Below, in pieces: positions 39,998 to 49,294 of a stretch of 64,000 bases of DNA. A program made the position numbers and the translations under genes. The stretch spans positions 78,088 to 142,087 of the forward strand of contig JALEJS010000034.1 of assembly GCA_022769545.1 (NCBI GenBank). Direction: 5' to 3'. Below the pieces are notes generated by a model, which saw nothing but the letters and a program-made list of their open reading frames with translations, made no database searches and was not told where the DNA came from. Positions within the stretch are counted from its first letter, which is position 1. Each line of letters begins with the position of its first letter. Source of the DNA: Blautia sp. Lineage in GTDB: Bacteria > Bacillota > Clostridia > Lachnospirales > Lachnospiraceae.

Positions 39998-41059
39998 TTA
40001 TCTTCCAGGCAACTCAGGTAATTCATCAAATATTATATCTGGTTCCTTTTTTCTTCTGTTTTCATCAAAAATACCATATTGTTTTATTGCCAGTTCATCT
40101 GCATATTTTTTTGTTACACTTCCGGCATTTTCCAACACATTCCTTCCCATAAACTGCAGAAAAGCATTAAGTTTTTCTTCCCAGTCTTTCATATACATTG
40201 GGATATGCTGTTTTGCCTGATCTTCTGCATAATCCAAATACATGGTAACAATTCTGTTAAGATTTGAAATTTCATCCTGCTTCAAATAATTTTTTGCTAT
40301 GGTTACATCTGTTTTTCGTACTCTTGCTCCTTTAAATGCAGTCAACCCCATATTATCTTTTGATGCATCTGCTCGTTCTGCAATCAATTCCGCCGCTGTA
40401 TGTCCATGTACTGAATAGTGTAGTTTGTTTTGAACTGTTTTAAAGAAAATGTCTGCCTGCCTGCTTTTAGGGTCATAATCTATCGAAGTTGCAAAAATAT
40501 CTTTTATCTTTAAGTATACTCTTTTCTCGGAAGCCCTGATATCACGGATTCTCTCCAGTAATTCATCAAAATAGTCTTCTCCGAACTTTTTAGGATTTTT
40601 GAGACGTTCATCATTCATGACAAATCCTTTTCTCATGTATTCTTCCAAAATAGAAGATGCCCAGTTTCGAAAATGCATGCCAATATTATTCCTGACGCGA
40701 TATCCAATTGCCAAAATCATCTGTAAATTGTATATTTTTACCTCTCGCTGTACCTGTCTGCTCCCCTCTTTTTGAACTTGTAAGTAATTCTTACAAGTTG
40801 CTTCCTCCTGTAATTCTCCATCCTTATATATATTTTTAATATGAAGCGTAATATTTTGTGGTGAGGTCTGATATAACTCTGCTATACTTTTTTGTGTCAT
40901 CCATACAGATCCATCATTAAAAAAGACATCTACCTTCGTATCTCCTTTTTCATTTTGATATATTAAAATATTTCCTTCAACATGATCCATATTATTGGGT
41001 TCCTCCATAATATTTGTATATGTCTGATTGCTCATTATATAGTGATATTTGTCGGGCAA
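39998..41059 (-). CDS. RhuM family protein (start possibly 41035)
   Basis: VFFNDGSVWMTQKSIAELYQTSPQNITLHIKNIYKDGEL; IGYRVRNNIGMHFRNWASSILEEYMRKGFVMNDERLKNP. Confidence 0.92.
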   Translation of the reverse strand: MPDKYHYIMSNQTYTNIMEEPNNMDHVEGNILIYQNEKGDTKVDVFFNDGSVWMTQKSIAELYQTSPQNITLHIKNIYKDGELQEEATCKNYLQVQKEGSRQVQREVKIYNLQMILAIGYRVRNNIGMHFRNWASSILEEYMRKGFVMNDERLKNPKKFGEDYFDELLERIRDIRASEKRVYLKIKDIFATSIDYDPKSRQADIFFKTVQNKLHYSVHGHTAAELIAERADASKDNMGLTAFKGARVRKTDVTIAKNYLKQDEISNLNRIVTMYLDYAEDQAKQHIPMYMKDWEEKLNAFLQFMGRNVLENAGSVTKKYADELAIKQYGIFDENRRKKEPDIIFDELPELPGR

Positions 41060-41100
41060 CTCATATTATACATACAAATTCACCAAAAATCTTTGTCCTT

Positions 41101-42108
41101 TCAGAACTGATAGTATAATTCCACATCCACTAATCTATTATTTATAATTCTTTCGATATCCTCATCTTTGTGTACAATGCAGCCTTTTATCAACGTATCA
41201 CTTGCTCCGGTAATTTGTTTAATTATAGAGTCATTCAGACCAGCTTTTAAAAGCTGGCTTATTCCATATTTTATAATACTGGTAACGCTCGTACTTTCAA
41301 TCAATTGTGAAAGTGTATCGGAAATACCTGATGCTGATGTGGTTTCTCCCCATTCTTCTCCTTGTGCATTCGTAAAAAGAAATCCCTTCTTATTCCGAAT
41401 TTTATTTTTTTCCAAAAAATCTTTCATTCGTTTCATCTGTATCCCCATATTGATTGGCAAACGAATTTCAAATCCACCTACCGTAATCGTATTTCGTATA
41501 CTGTTATATTGATCTATTTTTATTTTTCGTAATTCACGATATGTAAAACCATAAATGAGCATCAATTTCAGTCCTAACGCTACCATAGCCTTTCGAAATG
41601 CAGTTTCATCAACTTCCTTTTTTTCGATATCACCATACCATTTTCCATCATCTTCAAGTTGAGCATCTGCCCATTTTAATACCTTTTCAGCCTCACTTCG
41701 TCCTATTCCTTCCAATTCTATGGTTCCCTGCAATTGATTACACTCATTGATGTATGACATCATCTGCTTCATATATGTATTTTCACGCAATTTATTATAT
41801 GAAATAGCCTCAAAAAGGCCAGGATTATCTATATCTGTATTTTTACGAATATAATCAAAAAAAATCCCTATCACTGTCACATATTTCTTTGCTGCATTTT
41901 TTCTCTTATAAATCCCTCTTTCTTCCACATTATAGATCAAACTGTCCAACAAAAATTTGACATCCAATCCTTGAAGTAAAAACCTGATATTCGCATCGGA
42001 CAATGAATTTTTCCATTGTTTTTCTAAATACACAGAAAAATTCCATACATCATTTTTATAGTCCGGGTACTTGCCCGAAAATTCTTCCACGATTTTTACA
42101 TAATCCAT
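41101..42108 (-). CDS. Tyrosine-recombinase/integrase-like protein with apparently degenerate catalytic site
   Basis: Integrase-like layout: YGFTYRELRKIKIDQ at box I and IIKYGISQLLKAGLNDSIIKQITGASD at box II; strong RBS GGAGGGCGGATA before ATG at 42108. Confidence 0.6.
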   Translation of the reverse strand: MDYVKIVEEFSGKYPDYKNDVWNFSVYLEKQWKNSLSDANIRFLLQGLDVKFLLDSLIYNVEERGIYKRKNAAKKYVTVIGIFFDYIRKNTDIDNPGLFEAISYNKLRENTYMKQMMSYINECNQLQGTIELEGIGRSEAEKVLKWADAQLEDDGKWYGDIEKKEVDETAFRKAMVALGLKLMLIYGFTYRELRKIKIDQYNSIRNTITVGGFEIRLPINMGIQMKRMKDFLEKNKIRNKKGFLFTNAQGEEWGETTSASGISDTLSQLIESTSVTSIIKYGISQLLKAGLNDSIIKQITGASDTLIKGCIVHKDEDIERIINNRLVDVELYYQF

Positions 42109-42237
42109 TATCCGCCCTCCACACGCCCAATACATTCAATAAAATCCGTAAAATATTTTCAATGTTTTCTGCAATTAATTGAACTAATCTGTTCTATTTA
42201 TATCATGCAATACACAAATAATCAACATATTTTAAAG

Positions 42238-42260
42238 ACGAAGAGCTTCATGCTCTTCGC
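42238..42260 (-). terminator. Hairpin overlapping 3' end of spmA
   Basis: CGAAGAGC/GCTCTTCG with 5-nt loop, TCTTTAAAA following on minus strand. Confidence 0.55.
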
Positions 42261-42826
42261 CTTATTCGATCCATGATCTTACAGAACACTACTGCTGCCA
42301 TCGTGCTTACAGTCGTAGCCAGCAATGCCGGCCCGACGATCGACGCCGGATCCGCACTCCCGTACTGTGCCCGATAGGCGATAATATTGATAGGGATCAG
42401 CTGCAGAGAAGATACATTGAGAATCAGAAATGTACACATAGAACGGCTCGCTGTCTCATTCCTGTTTATTCTGTCCAGTTCCCGGAAGGCCTTCAGACCG
42501 GATGCCGTACTGGCCCATCCCAGGCCCAGCATATTGGACAGAAAATTCAGAGAAATATACTTTCTGGCCAGCGGCTCCCTTTCCAGCTCCGGAAAAAGAA
42601 ATTTCATAAGTGGCTGCATACGCCGCGCCAGCACGTCCACCAGTCCGCACGCTTCCGCAATTCTCATGATGCCGGTCCACATCGCTGTGATTCCCGCCAT
42701 CGCAATACACAGCTCCACGGCTTCTCCGGAAGACGTAACCGCTGCTTTCGTCACCGCACCCAGATTTCCGGTACATGTTCCGTACAAAATTCCCACCAGT
42801 ATCATCCCCGCCCACAGATATGTCAT
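42248..42826 (-). CDS. spmA: Spore maturation protein A
   Basis: NFLSNMLGLGWASTASGLKAFRELDRIN; FLILNVSSLQLIPINIIAYRAQYGSADP. Confidence 0.92.
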   Translation of the reverse strand: MTYLWAGMILVGILYGTCTGNLGAVTKAAVTSSGEAVELCIAMAGITAMWTGIMRIAEACGLVDVLARRMQPLMKFLFPELEREPLARKYISLNFLSNMLGLGWASTASGLKAFRELDRINRNETASRSMCTFLILNVSSLQLIPINIIAYRAQYGSADPASIVGPALLATTVSTMAAVVFCKIMDRIRRRA

Positions 42827-42908
42827 GGTAAAATCCTTTTTCTTTTATCCTATGAAATCCCTGCCACGATATATGCGTTAAGTAACGTGTCAATAACGAG
42901 ATGAAAAA

Positions 42909-42954
42909 ACAAAGCGGAAGAGGGAATTTCTTACCGTTCCCTCTTCCGCTTTGT
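42909..42954 (-). terminator. Intrinsic terminator after the GH32 gene
   Basis: Perfect 18-bp stem ACAAAGCGGAAGAGGGAA/TTCCCTCTTCCGCTTTGT, then TTTTTC on minus strand. Confidence 0.9.
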
Positions 42955-42998
42955 AAAGCTTTTAAAATTTCCTTTGTAAAGCAATTAAAATTTCAGTT
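42951..42998. repeat. Near-perfect ~23-bp tandem duplication
   Basis: TTTGTAAAGCTTTTAAAATTTCC then TTTGTAAAGCAATTAAAATTTCA. Confidence 0.8.
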
Positions 42999-44466
42999 CA
43001 TATTTTTCCACATCCATCTGCGCGGTTCCTTGTGCACGGAATATGATCTTCTGCGCTTCCAGCGGGGTAAACAGTACTGCTGTTCCAGTCGTTTCTCCGC
43101 CGTTCACGAAGATTTCCAGGCTGTAACGATCCATAACGAACCGAAGCTCCAGCTGTCCGTTCTTTGGCTCTGCCGGAATATCTCTGCTGTGCACGATATC
43201 GTACAGATATCCGGAAAAGCTTCGGTCTATATGCAGAAGTCCCTTTGCCGGCATAAAGCTTACCGATGTGTGATACTCTTCATTTGCAGCAACAAGGATA
43301 TCCAGGCATTCCAGCTCAGAGAATTCCCGCACCGTTATGGTCATATCCAGAATTCTTCCTTCCACACCGTCCAGCATGAGATCCTGGTCTTTTACCGTAA
43401 CGTTTTCGTGCAGCACTCTTTCTCCACGATAATTTTCAAGTTCCCGGACAGGAGTCTGAATCAGCCTTCCATCCCGGATGTGCAGTTCCCTCGGCATGGT
43501 CATCTGGCCAAAATATTTTGCGCCATCGGGCACAAATTTGGAATTCGGCCAGGACTGCATCCATCCGATCATCACTCTACGCCCGTCCGGCGTCAAAAGG
43601 CTCTGCGGCGCATAGAAATCAATGCCATCGTCGATCTGCTGCATGGTTTCCTGTTCAAACCGGCAACGCTCTTTGTCATAGCCTCCGATCATTGCCAGTG
43701 TGGTATGTCCCACATGGTATTCCTTCTCTTTCGGGATCATCGCCATCGGACTGACCATCAGTACTTTTTTTCCGTCCAGTTCAAAGAAATCCGGGCACTC
43801 CCACATACCGCCCAGCTGTTTGCTGCTCTCGGCAAGAATCCCGCAGAATTCCCAGTTCAGAGCATCTGCACTTTTATACAGCGCGATCAGGCCGTTTCCA
43901 TCCTGCTTCATGCCAGCTACAACGGTATAAAACGTGCCATCCTCTTCCTGCCACATTTTCGGATCCCGGAAGTCTACGGTACTGCAGCCCTCCGGCAGTG
44001 TCTCCGGCTGAATCACCGGATTGCCTTCATACTTCTCATAATTCACACCATCACCAAAAGCCAGGCACTGTGTCTGTCTGCCGTCTTTTCCTTCCGGTGC
44101 ATCCGGAATGGTCTGCACACCGGTGTACAGCAGCAGATGTCTGCCGTCCGCCAGCTCCAGCGCACTTCCGGAGAAGCATCCGAAATTGTCATACGTCTGA
44201 TCCGGTGCCATCGCCGCCGGCAGACGCTCCCAGGATAACAGATCCTTACTTTTCGCATGACCCCAGTGCATGGGTCCCCACAAATTGGAATATGGATGAT
44301 ACTGATGAAACAGATGATACTCTCCTTTATAATAAGAGAGCCCATTTGGATCGTTGATCCATCCGCATCCACCGGTCAAATGAAATGCAGGACGCTCTGT
44401 CTCCTGAATCTGACGGAGTTTCTCCGCTTCAAATTCCCGCGCCTTCTCTAATAATTCACTGGTCAT
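42985..44466 (-). CDS. GH32 family sucrose(-6-phosphate) hydrolase/fructosidase
   Basis: RPAFHLTGGCGWINDPNGLSYYKGEYHLFHQYHP; FRDPKMW; WECPDFFELDGK. Confidence 0.96.
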   Translation of the reverse strand: MTSELLEKAREFEAEKLRQIQETERPAFHLTGGCGWINDPNGLSYYKGEYHLFHQYHPYSNLWGPMHWGHAKSKDLLSWERLPAAMAPDQTYDNFGCFSGSALELADGRHLLLYTGVQTIPDAPEGKDGRQTQCLAFGDGVNYEKYEGNPVIQPETLPEGCSTVDFRDPKMWQEEDGTFYTVVAGMKQDGNGLIALYKSADALNWEFCGILAESSKQLGGMWECPDFFELDGKKVLMVSPMAMIPKEKEYHVGHTTLAMIGGYDKERCRFEQETMQQIDDGIDFYAPQSLLTPDGRRVMIGWMQSWPNSKFVPDGAKYFGQMTMPRELHIRDGRLIQTPVRELENYRGERVLHENVTVKDQDLMLDGVEGRILDMTITVREFSELECLDILVAANEEYHTSVSFMPAKGLLHIDRSFSGYLYDIVHSRDIPAEPKNGQLELRFVMDRYSLEIFVNGGETTGTAVLFTPLEAQKIIFRAQGTAQMDVEKYELKF

Positions 44467-44481
44467 ATAAAAATCCTGCCT

Positions 44482-45474
44482 TTATCTGTTAAAACTTTTT
44501 GTCGATTCTCCCTGCCGAAAAGTCACATCCAGTTCTATATTTTTCAGCTCCGGGGTTTTTCCGTTAATCCGTTCGATCAGCACATCTACACAGGTAGATG
44601 CCAGCTCCTCGATCGGCTGCACAATCGTAGACAGACTGGGGTAGGGCAGTTTGCTGACAAACGTCCCGTCATACCCCACCACTTTGAAATCCACCGGATA
44701 CCGTCTTCCCTTGGCCTGAAGTGCCCGGATCAATGTCACAGCCATGATATCCGTGGCAAAGTAACCGTCCACATCCGGATAATTTTCCGCGATCTCTCTG
44801 GCCGCCTGGTCATAGTCCGCGTACTCAAAGCCATTCCATTTCGAAAGGTAATTGTAGCATGGTATGCCGTTCTTTGCCATGATTTTCTCAAACACCTCGT
44901 GTCGGGCATTGGATGGCGTAGATACTCTTCGCACACCGGTGCACTGCAGAACGCTTCTGCAGCCAGCCTGTATCAGTGCCTCTGCCGCAAGCCTTCCGCC
45001 TTTTTCATGATTCACCGCCACACAGGGAATGTGCTCTCCCAATGTCCGGTCCAGTGCCACGATCGGCCGGTCCAGACTGCTGTACTGCGCGATATCCAAC
45101 GTATGCACACCGGTGATGATCCCGTCTACTCTCTGCTGCCGCAGAAGATCCAGATAATGCGCCTCATAATTCTGCTCTCTCCAGGTATTACAGATCATAC
45201 TCTGATACCCATGGCGGAACAATGCAATCTCTGCCGCATTGATAAATTCCGCAAAATACGGATGTGAAACCTCCGGTACAATAATGGCCACGATCCCGCT
45301 TTTTCTGTGATACAGATTTCTGGCCATCTCGTTGGGGGTATAGTTTAATTCCTTAATCGCACGAAGAATCTTATCTCTTGTTTCTTCTTTTACATAACCG
45401 CTCCCGTTCAAGACCCGGGAAACGGTTGCCGCTCCTACATGAGCATGCCGTGCAACATCCTGAATCGTTGTCAT
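44482..45474 (-). CDS. LacI family transcriptional regulator
   Basis: MTTIQDVARHAHVGAATVSRVLNGSGYVKEETRDKILRAIKELNYTPNEMARNL. Confidence 0.97.
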   Translation of the reverse strand: MTTIQDVARHAHVGAATVSRVLNGSGYVKEETRDKILRAIKELNYTPNEMARNLYHRKSGIVAIIVPEVSHPYFAEFINAAEIALFRHGYQSMICNTWREQNYEAHYLDLLRQQRVDGIITGVHTLDIAQYSSLDRPIVALDRTLGEHIPCVAVNHEKGGRLAAEALIQAGCRSVLQCTGVRRVSTPSNARHEVFEKIMAKNGIPCYNYLSKWNGFEYADYDQAAREIAENYPDVDGYFATDIMAVTLIRALQAKGRRYPVDFKVVGYDGTFVSKLPYPSLSTIVQPIEELASTCVDVLIERINGKTPELKNIELDVTFRQGESTKSFNR

Positions 45475-45680
45475 AGCACACCTCTTTCTATTGCAAAAAA
45501 CCGTATTTCCTTTGTGACAAAGTCTCTCCTGTCACAGAACCTCTGTTTCCCAAAGAGGCTTTCTTCTCATTGACATATATGGTAAGAGCCTCACATGGAA
45601 CCCTTACCACATACCATTTTATCACAATATTTTCCAGGAAACAACGTATCCTTTGCCGCAGAAGCTTCCCATTGTCTGCC

Positions 45681-45708
45681 CGGTCTGACAGCCGGGGCCG
45701 TCAGACCG
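45681..45708. other. GC-rich hairpin after the last permease gene of the sugar ABC operon
   Basis: CGGTCTGAC/GTCAGACCG with 10-nt loop; no T-run on the minus strand. Confidence 0.5.
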
Positions 45709-45720
45709 AGCTGTTTTTCA

Positions 45721-46575
45721 TCAGCCTTTGATACCGGAGGATGCGATACCTTCCACATAGTATTTCTGCATGAAGATGAACATAATGATCATCGGAATTG
45801 CGGAAATAACCAGCGCTGCCATGATTGCGCTGTAATGTACCGGCTGTGTGCCGAAGAAGGACTGCACTGCCAGCTGGATGGTTCGTTTGTTTTCACCGGT
45901 CATTACCAGGAACGGCCACATAAAGTCATTCCAGTGTGCCACGAAATCCAGAATGAATACGGTTGCATATACCGTCTTGGAAATCGGTACCACGATTTTG
46001 AAGAATGTACCTGCCGGGCTGCACCCGTCAATCGCTGCAGCTTCGATCAGATCATCCGGAATATCACAGAAGAACTGACGGAACATATAAATGGAAAAGC
46101 ATTTTGCCACAAAGGGAATTACCAGGGCCATCAGTGTATTTACCCAGCCTAACTGAGACATCTCAATGTACAGCGGCAGCATGATTGCTTCCATTGGAAG
46201 AACCATCAGTGCCACTACCAGGTTGAGGATCGCACCTTTTCCCCTGAAGTCAAATTTTGCCAGAGCGTAACCGCACATGGAGTTTACCAGCAGATCCAGA
46301 ATCAGGATCAGTGCAATATACAGCAGCGTATTCTTAAATACCTGCGGCAGATTCATACGGGTAAACACTTCGGCATAGTTTGCCAGAGAAGCATGCGCCG
46401 GAATAAATGTCTTAAGAGAATTCATGTTGGCAAAGATCTCTGCCTCCGGCTTGAGTGAGGCGGAAATCATCCAGATCAGAGGGGAAACAAAGATAATACC
46501 GATTACAATATTTCCAAAATAAAACATGAATTTCGAAAATCCTGCAGAAAATTTCATTGATGATTTAGTCTTCAT
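45721..46575 (-). CDS. Carbohydrate ABC transporter permease (MalG type)
   Basis: EAAAIDGCSPAGTFFKIVVPISK (EAA loop). Confidence 0.96.
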   Translation of the reverse strand: MKTKSSMKFSAGFSKFMFYFGNIVIGIIFVSPLIWMISASLKPEAEIFANMNSLKTFIPAHASLANYAEVFTRMNLPQVFKNTLLYIALILILDLLVNSMCGYALAKFDFRGKGAILNLVVALMVLPMEAIMLPLYIEMSQLGWVNTLMALVIPFVAKCFSIYMFRQFFCDIPDDLIEAAAIDGCSPAGTFFKIVVPISKTVYATVFILDFVAHWNDFMWPFLVMTGENKRTIQLAVQSFFGTQPVHYSAIMAALVISAIPMIIMFIFMQKYYVEGIASSGIKG

Positions 46576-46587
46576 TTCGCACCTCCT

Positions 46588-47487
46588 TTATTCTTTCGCC
46601 GTTGTAACCTTTTTCATGGCCAGGGACATAATCACTACGATCACGAAGAATACCGTCGCAATGGAGCAGGCATATCCGAAGTTACCCTTCTGGAAGCCCT
46701 GCGTATAAATATAATAAACCAGTGTTTTGGTCGCATTCTTTGGTCCGCCCTGTGTCATGATGTAAGGCTGCGTGAACAGTTTCATAGCCTGGATCATGGT
46801 AATCATGATGACATATTTGATGGTTCCTTTCAGACCCGGGAGAGTGATATAACGGAACTGTTTCAGTTTGGTTGCACCATCCACAGACGCCGCCTCATAC
46901 TGTTCCCTCGGGATCCCCTGCAGACCAGCCAGGAAGATCATCATCTGATAACCGGCGCCCTGCCATGCCGACATGAAGATGATTGCATTCATGGCAGTGT
47001 GTTCATTGGTCAGGAAATTGATGGGTTCCATTCCCAGCGTTACCAGCAGGGAGTTGATCAGACCGGTATTCGGGTTTGCATTGTAAAGTACAGACCACAG
47101 AACAGCGATTACTACCATAGATGTCAGCTGCGGGCTGAAATACATGGTTCTGAAAACTGCCACGCCACGGAACTTTTTGGAAACCAGAAGCGCCAGTCCC
47201 AGAGCCAGTGCACACTGTACCGGTACAACGATCACAGTAAAGTATACCGTGTTCTTCAGAGCAACCCAGAAGTTTTTATCCTGAAACAGCTTTACATAGT
47301 TGTCAAGTGCAATAAAGCTGATCTTGTCCGGTCTCATGATCTGGTATTTAAATGCGGAAAAATAGGCTGTATATATCATCGGTACAACCAGGAAAGCAAT
47401 CAGAAGAATCACTGCCGGCGCCACAAAGAAATATGCGGTTACCCGTTCATTTCTTTTCCGGCCACTTAAATTGCCTGTTTTTGCCAT
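46588..47487 (-). CDS. Carbohydrate ABC transporter permease (MalF type)
   Basis: QYEAASVDGATKLKQFRYITLPGLK (EAA loop); FVAPAVILLIAFLVVPMIYTAYFS. Confidence 0.96.
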   Translation of the reverse strand: MAKTGNLSGRKRNERVTAYFFVAPAVILLIAFLVVPMIYTAYFSAFKYQIMRPDKISFIALDNYVKLFQDKNFWVALKNTVYFTVIVVPVQCALALGLALLVSKKFRGVAVFRTMYFSPQLTSMVVIAVLWSVLYNANPNTGLINSLLVTLGMEPINFLTNEHTAMNAIIFMSAWQGAGYQMMIFLAGLQGIPREQYEAASVDGATKLKQFRYITLPGLKGTIKYVIMITMIQAMKLFTQPYIMTQGGPKNATKTLVYYIYTQGFQKGNFGYACSIATVFFVIVVIMSLAMKKVTTAKE

Positions 47488-47543
47488 AAACCTTTCCCTC
47501 TTTTCTATTATCCGATTTTCTTGTTCATCCTTACCGAAGAAAA

Positions 47544-47598
47544 AGCTGCCGCCGGACAGCCATCCGGGCGATACCCCAGCGCACATCCGGCAGCAGCT
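47544..47598 (-). terminator. Intercistronic hairpin (partial terminator/attenuator) between SBP and permease
   Basis: AGCTGCCGCCGGA vs TCCGGCAGCAGCT (1 mismatch); TTTTTC follows on minus strand. Confidence 0.65.
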
Positions 47599-47636
47599 CC
47601 TTACTTACATCAAAACAGTGAAAGATAAATCAGTTC

Positions 47637-48950
47637 TTATTCAGCGTAGTATGTTTCATAATCTTCTGTGAACAGATCTGCAACGTTTGTCAGCTCATCC
47701 TGGATATAATCTGCATCAACTTCGCCGTTTGTTGCTGCGTCAGAGAAGATGTTGGTCATAGCCTCTGCGTAGTTTGCGGAGAATGTCGCGTAGGATGGTG
47801 TTCTTGGACGCGGAACTGCTGTGTTGTTCAGCTGTTCTACAAACAGAGCACGCGGTCCGTCTGCATATTCTGCCATTGCTTCTGTCTCATAAGCAGTGTT
47901 GCGTGTAGCAGGTTTTGCAATTGCTGCTGCGTAGGTTGCCACATTGTCTGTGTTCATCAGCCACTGAAGGAATTCGCCTGCTGCTTCCACATCCTCACAG
48001 TCTCTGCTGATAGCCGCAGACCAGTCACCACACGGAGAAACTGCTTTGCCTGTGTCAGATACCGGATAGTAAGTTACGCCCCAGTCGAAATCTGCACTCT
48101 GTTCCAGTGTGGAAACTTCCCAGGAACCACCGATCATGGTTGCGCAGGCTTTGTTCAGGAACTCATCCTGGATCGGATCAACGTTTGCATAACCGTTTGC
48201 GATCATCTCTGCAAGGTATGTTGTGGTTTCCACTGCCTCTTCGCTGTCTACATAGCCAGCTGCTTCTGTACCGTCTTCGCTGATGTAGTCTTTACCTTTG
48301 GAGATATACATCGGCTCAAGTGCATAGGGAAGACCTTCGCCGTGGTCCATGATGATGTGTGCTCCCACATGCTCATCTGTTGTACATTTCTCAGCGATCT
48401 CTGCCATTTCTTCCCAGGTGATCGGGTTGTCCAGTGTGCGGGAATCAAGATCATCAGTATCCACACCGCACTCTTTTAACATATCTTTATTGTAATAGAA
48501 AGCTACGCTGGATTCCGTAGCGGAAATTGCGTAAAGCTCTCCGTCATATGTACACTGTGCAACAGTAGAAGGAACGAAATCTGCCATGTCTTCTTCACTG
48601 AAGTACTCTGTGATCGGTACTGTGATACCATTTGCTGCATAGTAGGAAACCTGCGGTCCGTCTACATAGAAAATGGAGGGAAGGTCATTGGAGGTTACTG
48701 CTGTTGCAATTTTGTTGTCATATGCGTAGGAATCGGAACGGTCGATTGCTTCACGGCTTACCTGAATTTCCGGATGTGCCTCATTCCACTCAGCAAGCTT
48801 CTCTACCCACCATGCTTCAACCTGTTCTCTGTCTGTCGGGCTCCAGATGGTAAGATTTACGACATCACCGTCTTCTGCCATGACCGGTACTGCAGAAAAT
48901 GCAGATGCAGCAAGAACCAGACTTAAAATAACGCTCATTCTTTTTTTCAT
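47637..48950 (-). CDS. Carbohydrate ABC transporter substrate-binding protein (family 1), type I-like signal peptide
   Basis: MKKRMSVILSLVLAASAFSAVPVMAEDGDVVNLTIWSPTDREQVEAW...; GGSWEVS. Confidence 0.93.
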   Translation of the reverse strand: MKKRMSVILSLVLAASAFSAVPVMAEDGDVVNLTIWSPTDREQVEAWWVEKLAEWNEAHPEIQVSREAIDRSDSYAYDNKIATAVTSNDLPSIFYVDGPQVSYYAANGITVPITEYFSEEDMADFVPSTVAQCTYDGELYAISATESSVAFYYNKDMLKECGVDTDDLDSRTLDNPITWEEMAEIAEKCTTDEHVGAHIIMDHGEGLPYALEPMYISKGKDYISEDGTEAAGYVDSEEAVETTTYLAEMIANGYANVDPIQDEFLNKACATMIGGSWEVSTLEQSADFDWGVTYYPVSDTGKAVSPCGDWSAAISRDCEDVEAAGEFLQWLMNTDNVATYAAAIAKPATRNTAYETEAMAEYADGPRALFVEQLNNTAVPRPRTPSYATFSANYAEAMTNIFSDAATNGEVDADYIQDELTNVADLFTEDYETYYAE

Positions 48951-49014
48951 GTTTTTCTTCCTCCTCAAAAACATTTTTTTAGTTTTTTATTTCCTTTGCG
49001 CGCCGGAAATTGTT

Positions 49015-49034
49015 TGTGAAACCCGTTCCATATT
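49015..49034. promoter_or_regulatory. Candidate LacI-type operator 1
   Basis: TGTGAAACCCGTTCCATATT; near copy at 49134. Confidence 0.55.
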
Positions 49035-49133
49035 TTTCCTTTTTATATCCACAGAAGAAAATTTCTGTGGATCTTAGCTTTGGTATCTTCTTATTATCAT
49101 TCTTCCTATGAACTGAAAAAGCTGTTTGGAAAA

Positions 49134-49153
49134 TGTGGAACCCGTTTCATATT
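49134..49153. promoter_or_regulatory. Candidate LacI-type operator 2
   Basis: TGTGGAACCCGTTTCATATT; 18/20 identical to 49015-49034. Confidence 0.55.
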
Positions 49154-49213
49154 GTGGTTACATAATACATTTCTTATCCTGTTTTGTCAATACGATTCCA
49201 CTCAAAAAATGGC

Positions 49214-49255
49214 AAAAAGCGAAATTCTGTTTGATATTTACAGAATTCCGCTTTT
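49214..49255 (-). terminator. Terminator of the LuxC/LuxE/transketolase operon
   Basis: AAAGCGGAATTCTGT...ACAGAATTTCGCTTTTT on minus strand. Confidence 0.75.
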
Positions 49256-49294
49256 CTTTTTGTATATATTTCACATAAAACAGAGACCAGATCC

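Noticed and set aside
45513-45536. TGTGACA-N10-TGTCACA inverted repeat upstream of lacI as a CRP site
   Set aside because: Half-site spacing is longer than the usual CRP/FNR-type site and no such regulator is in view; left unassigned.
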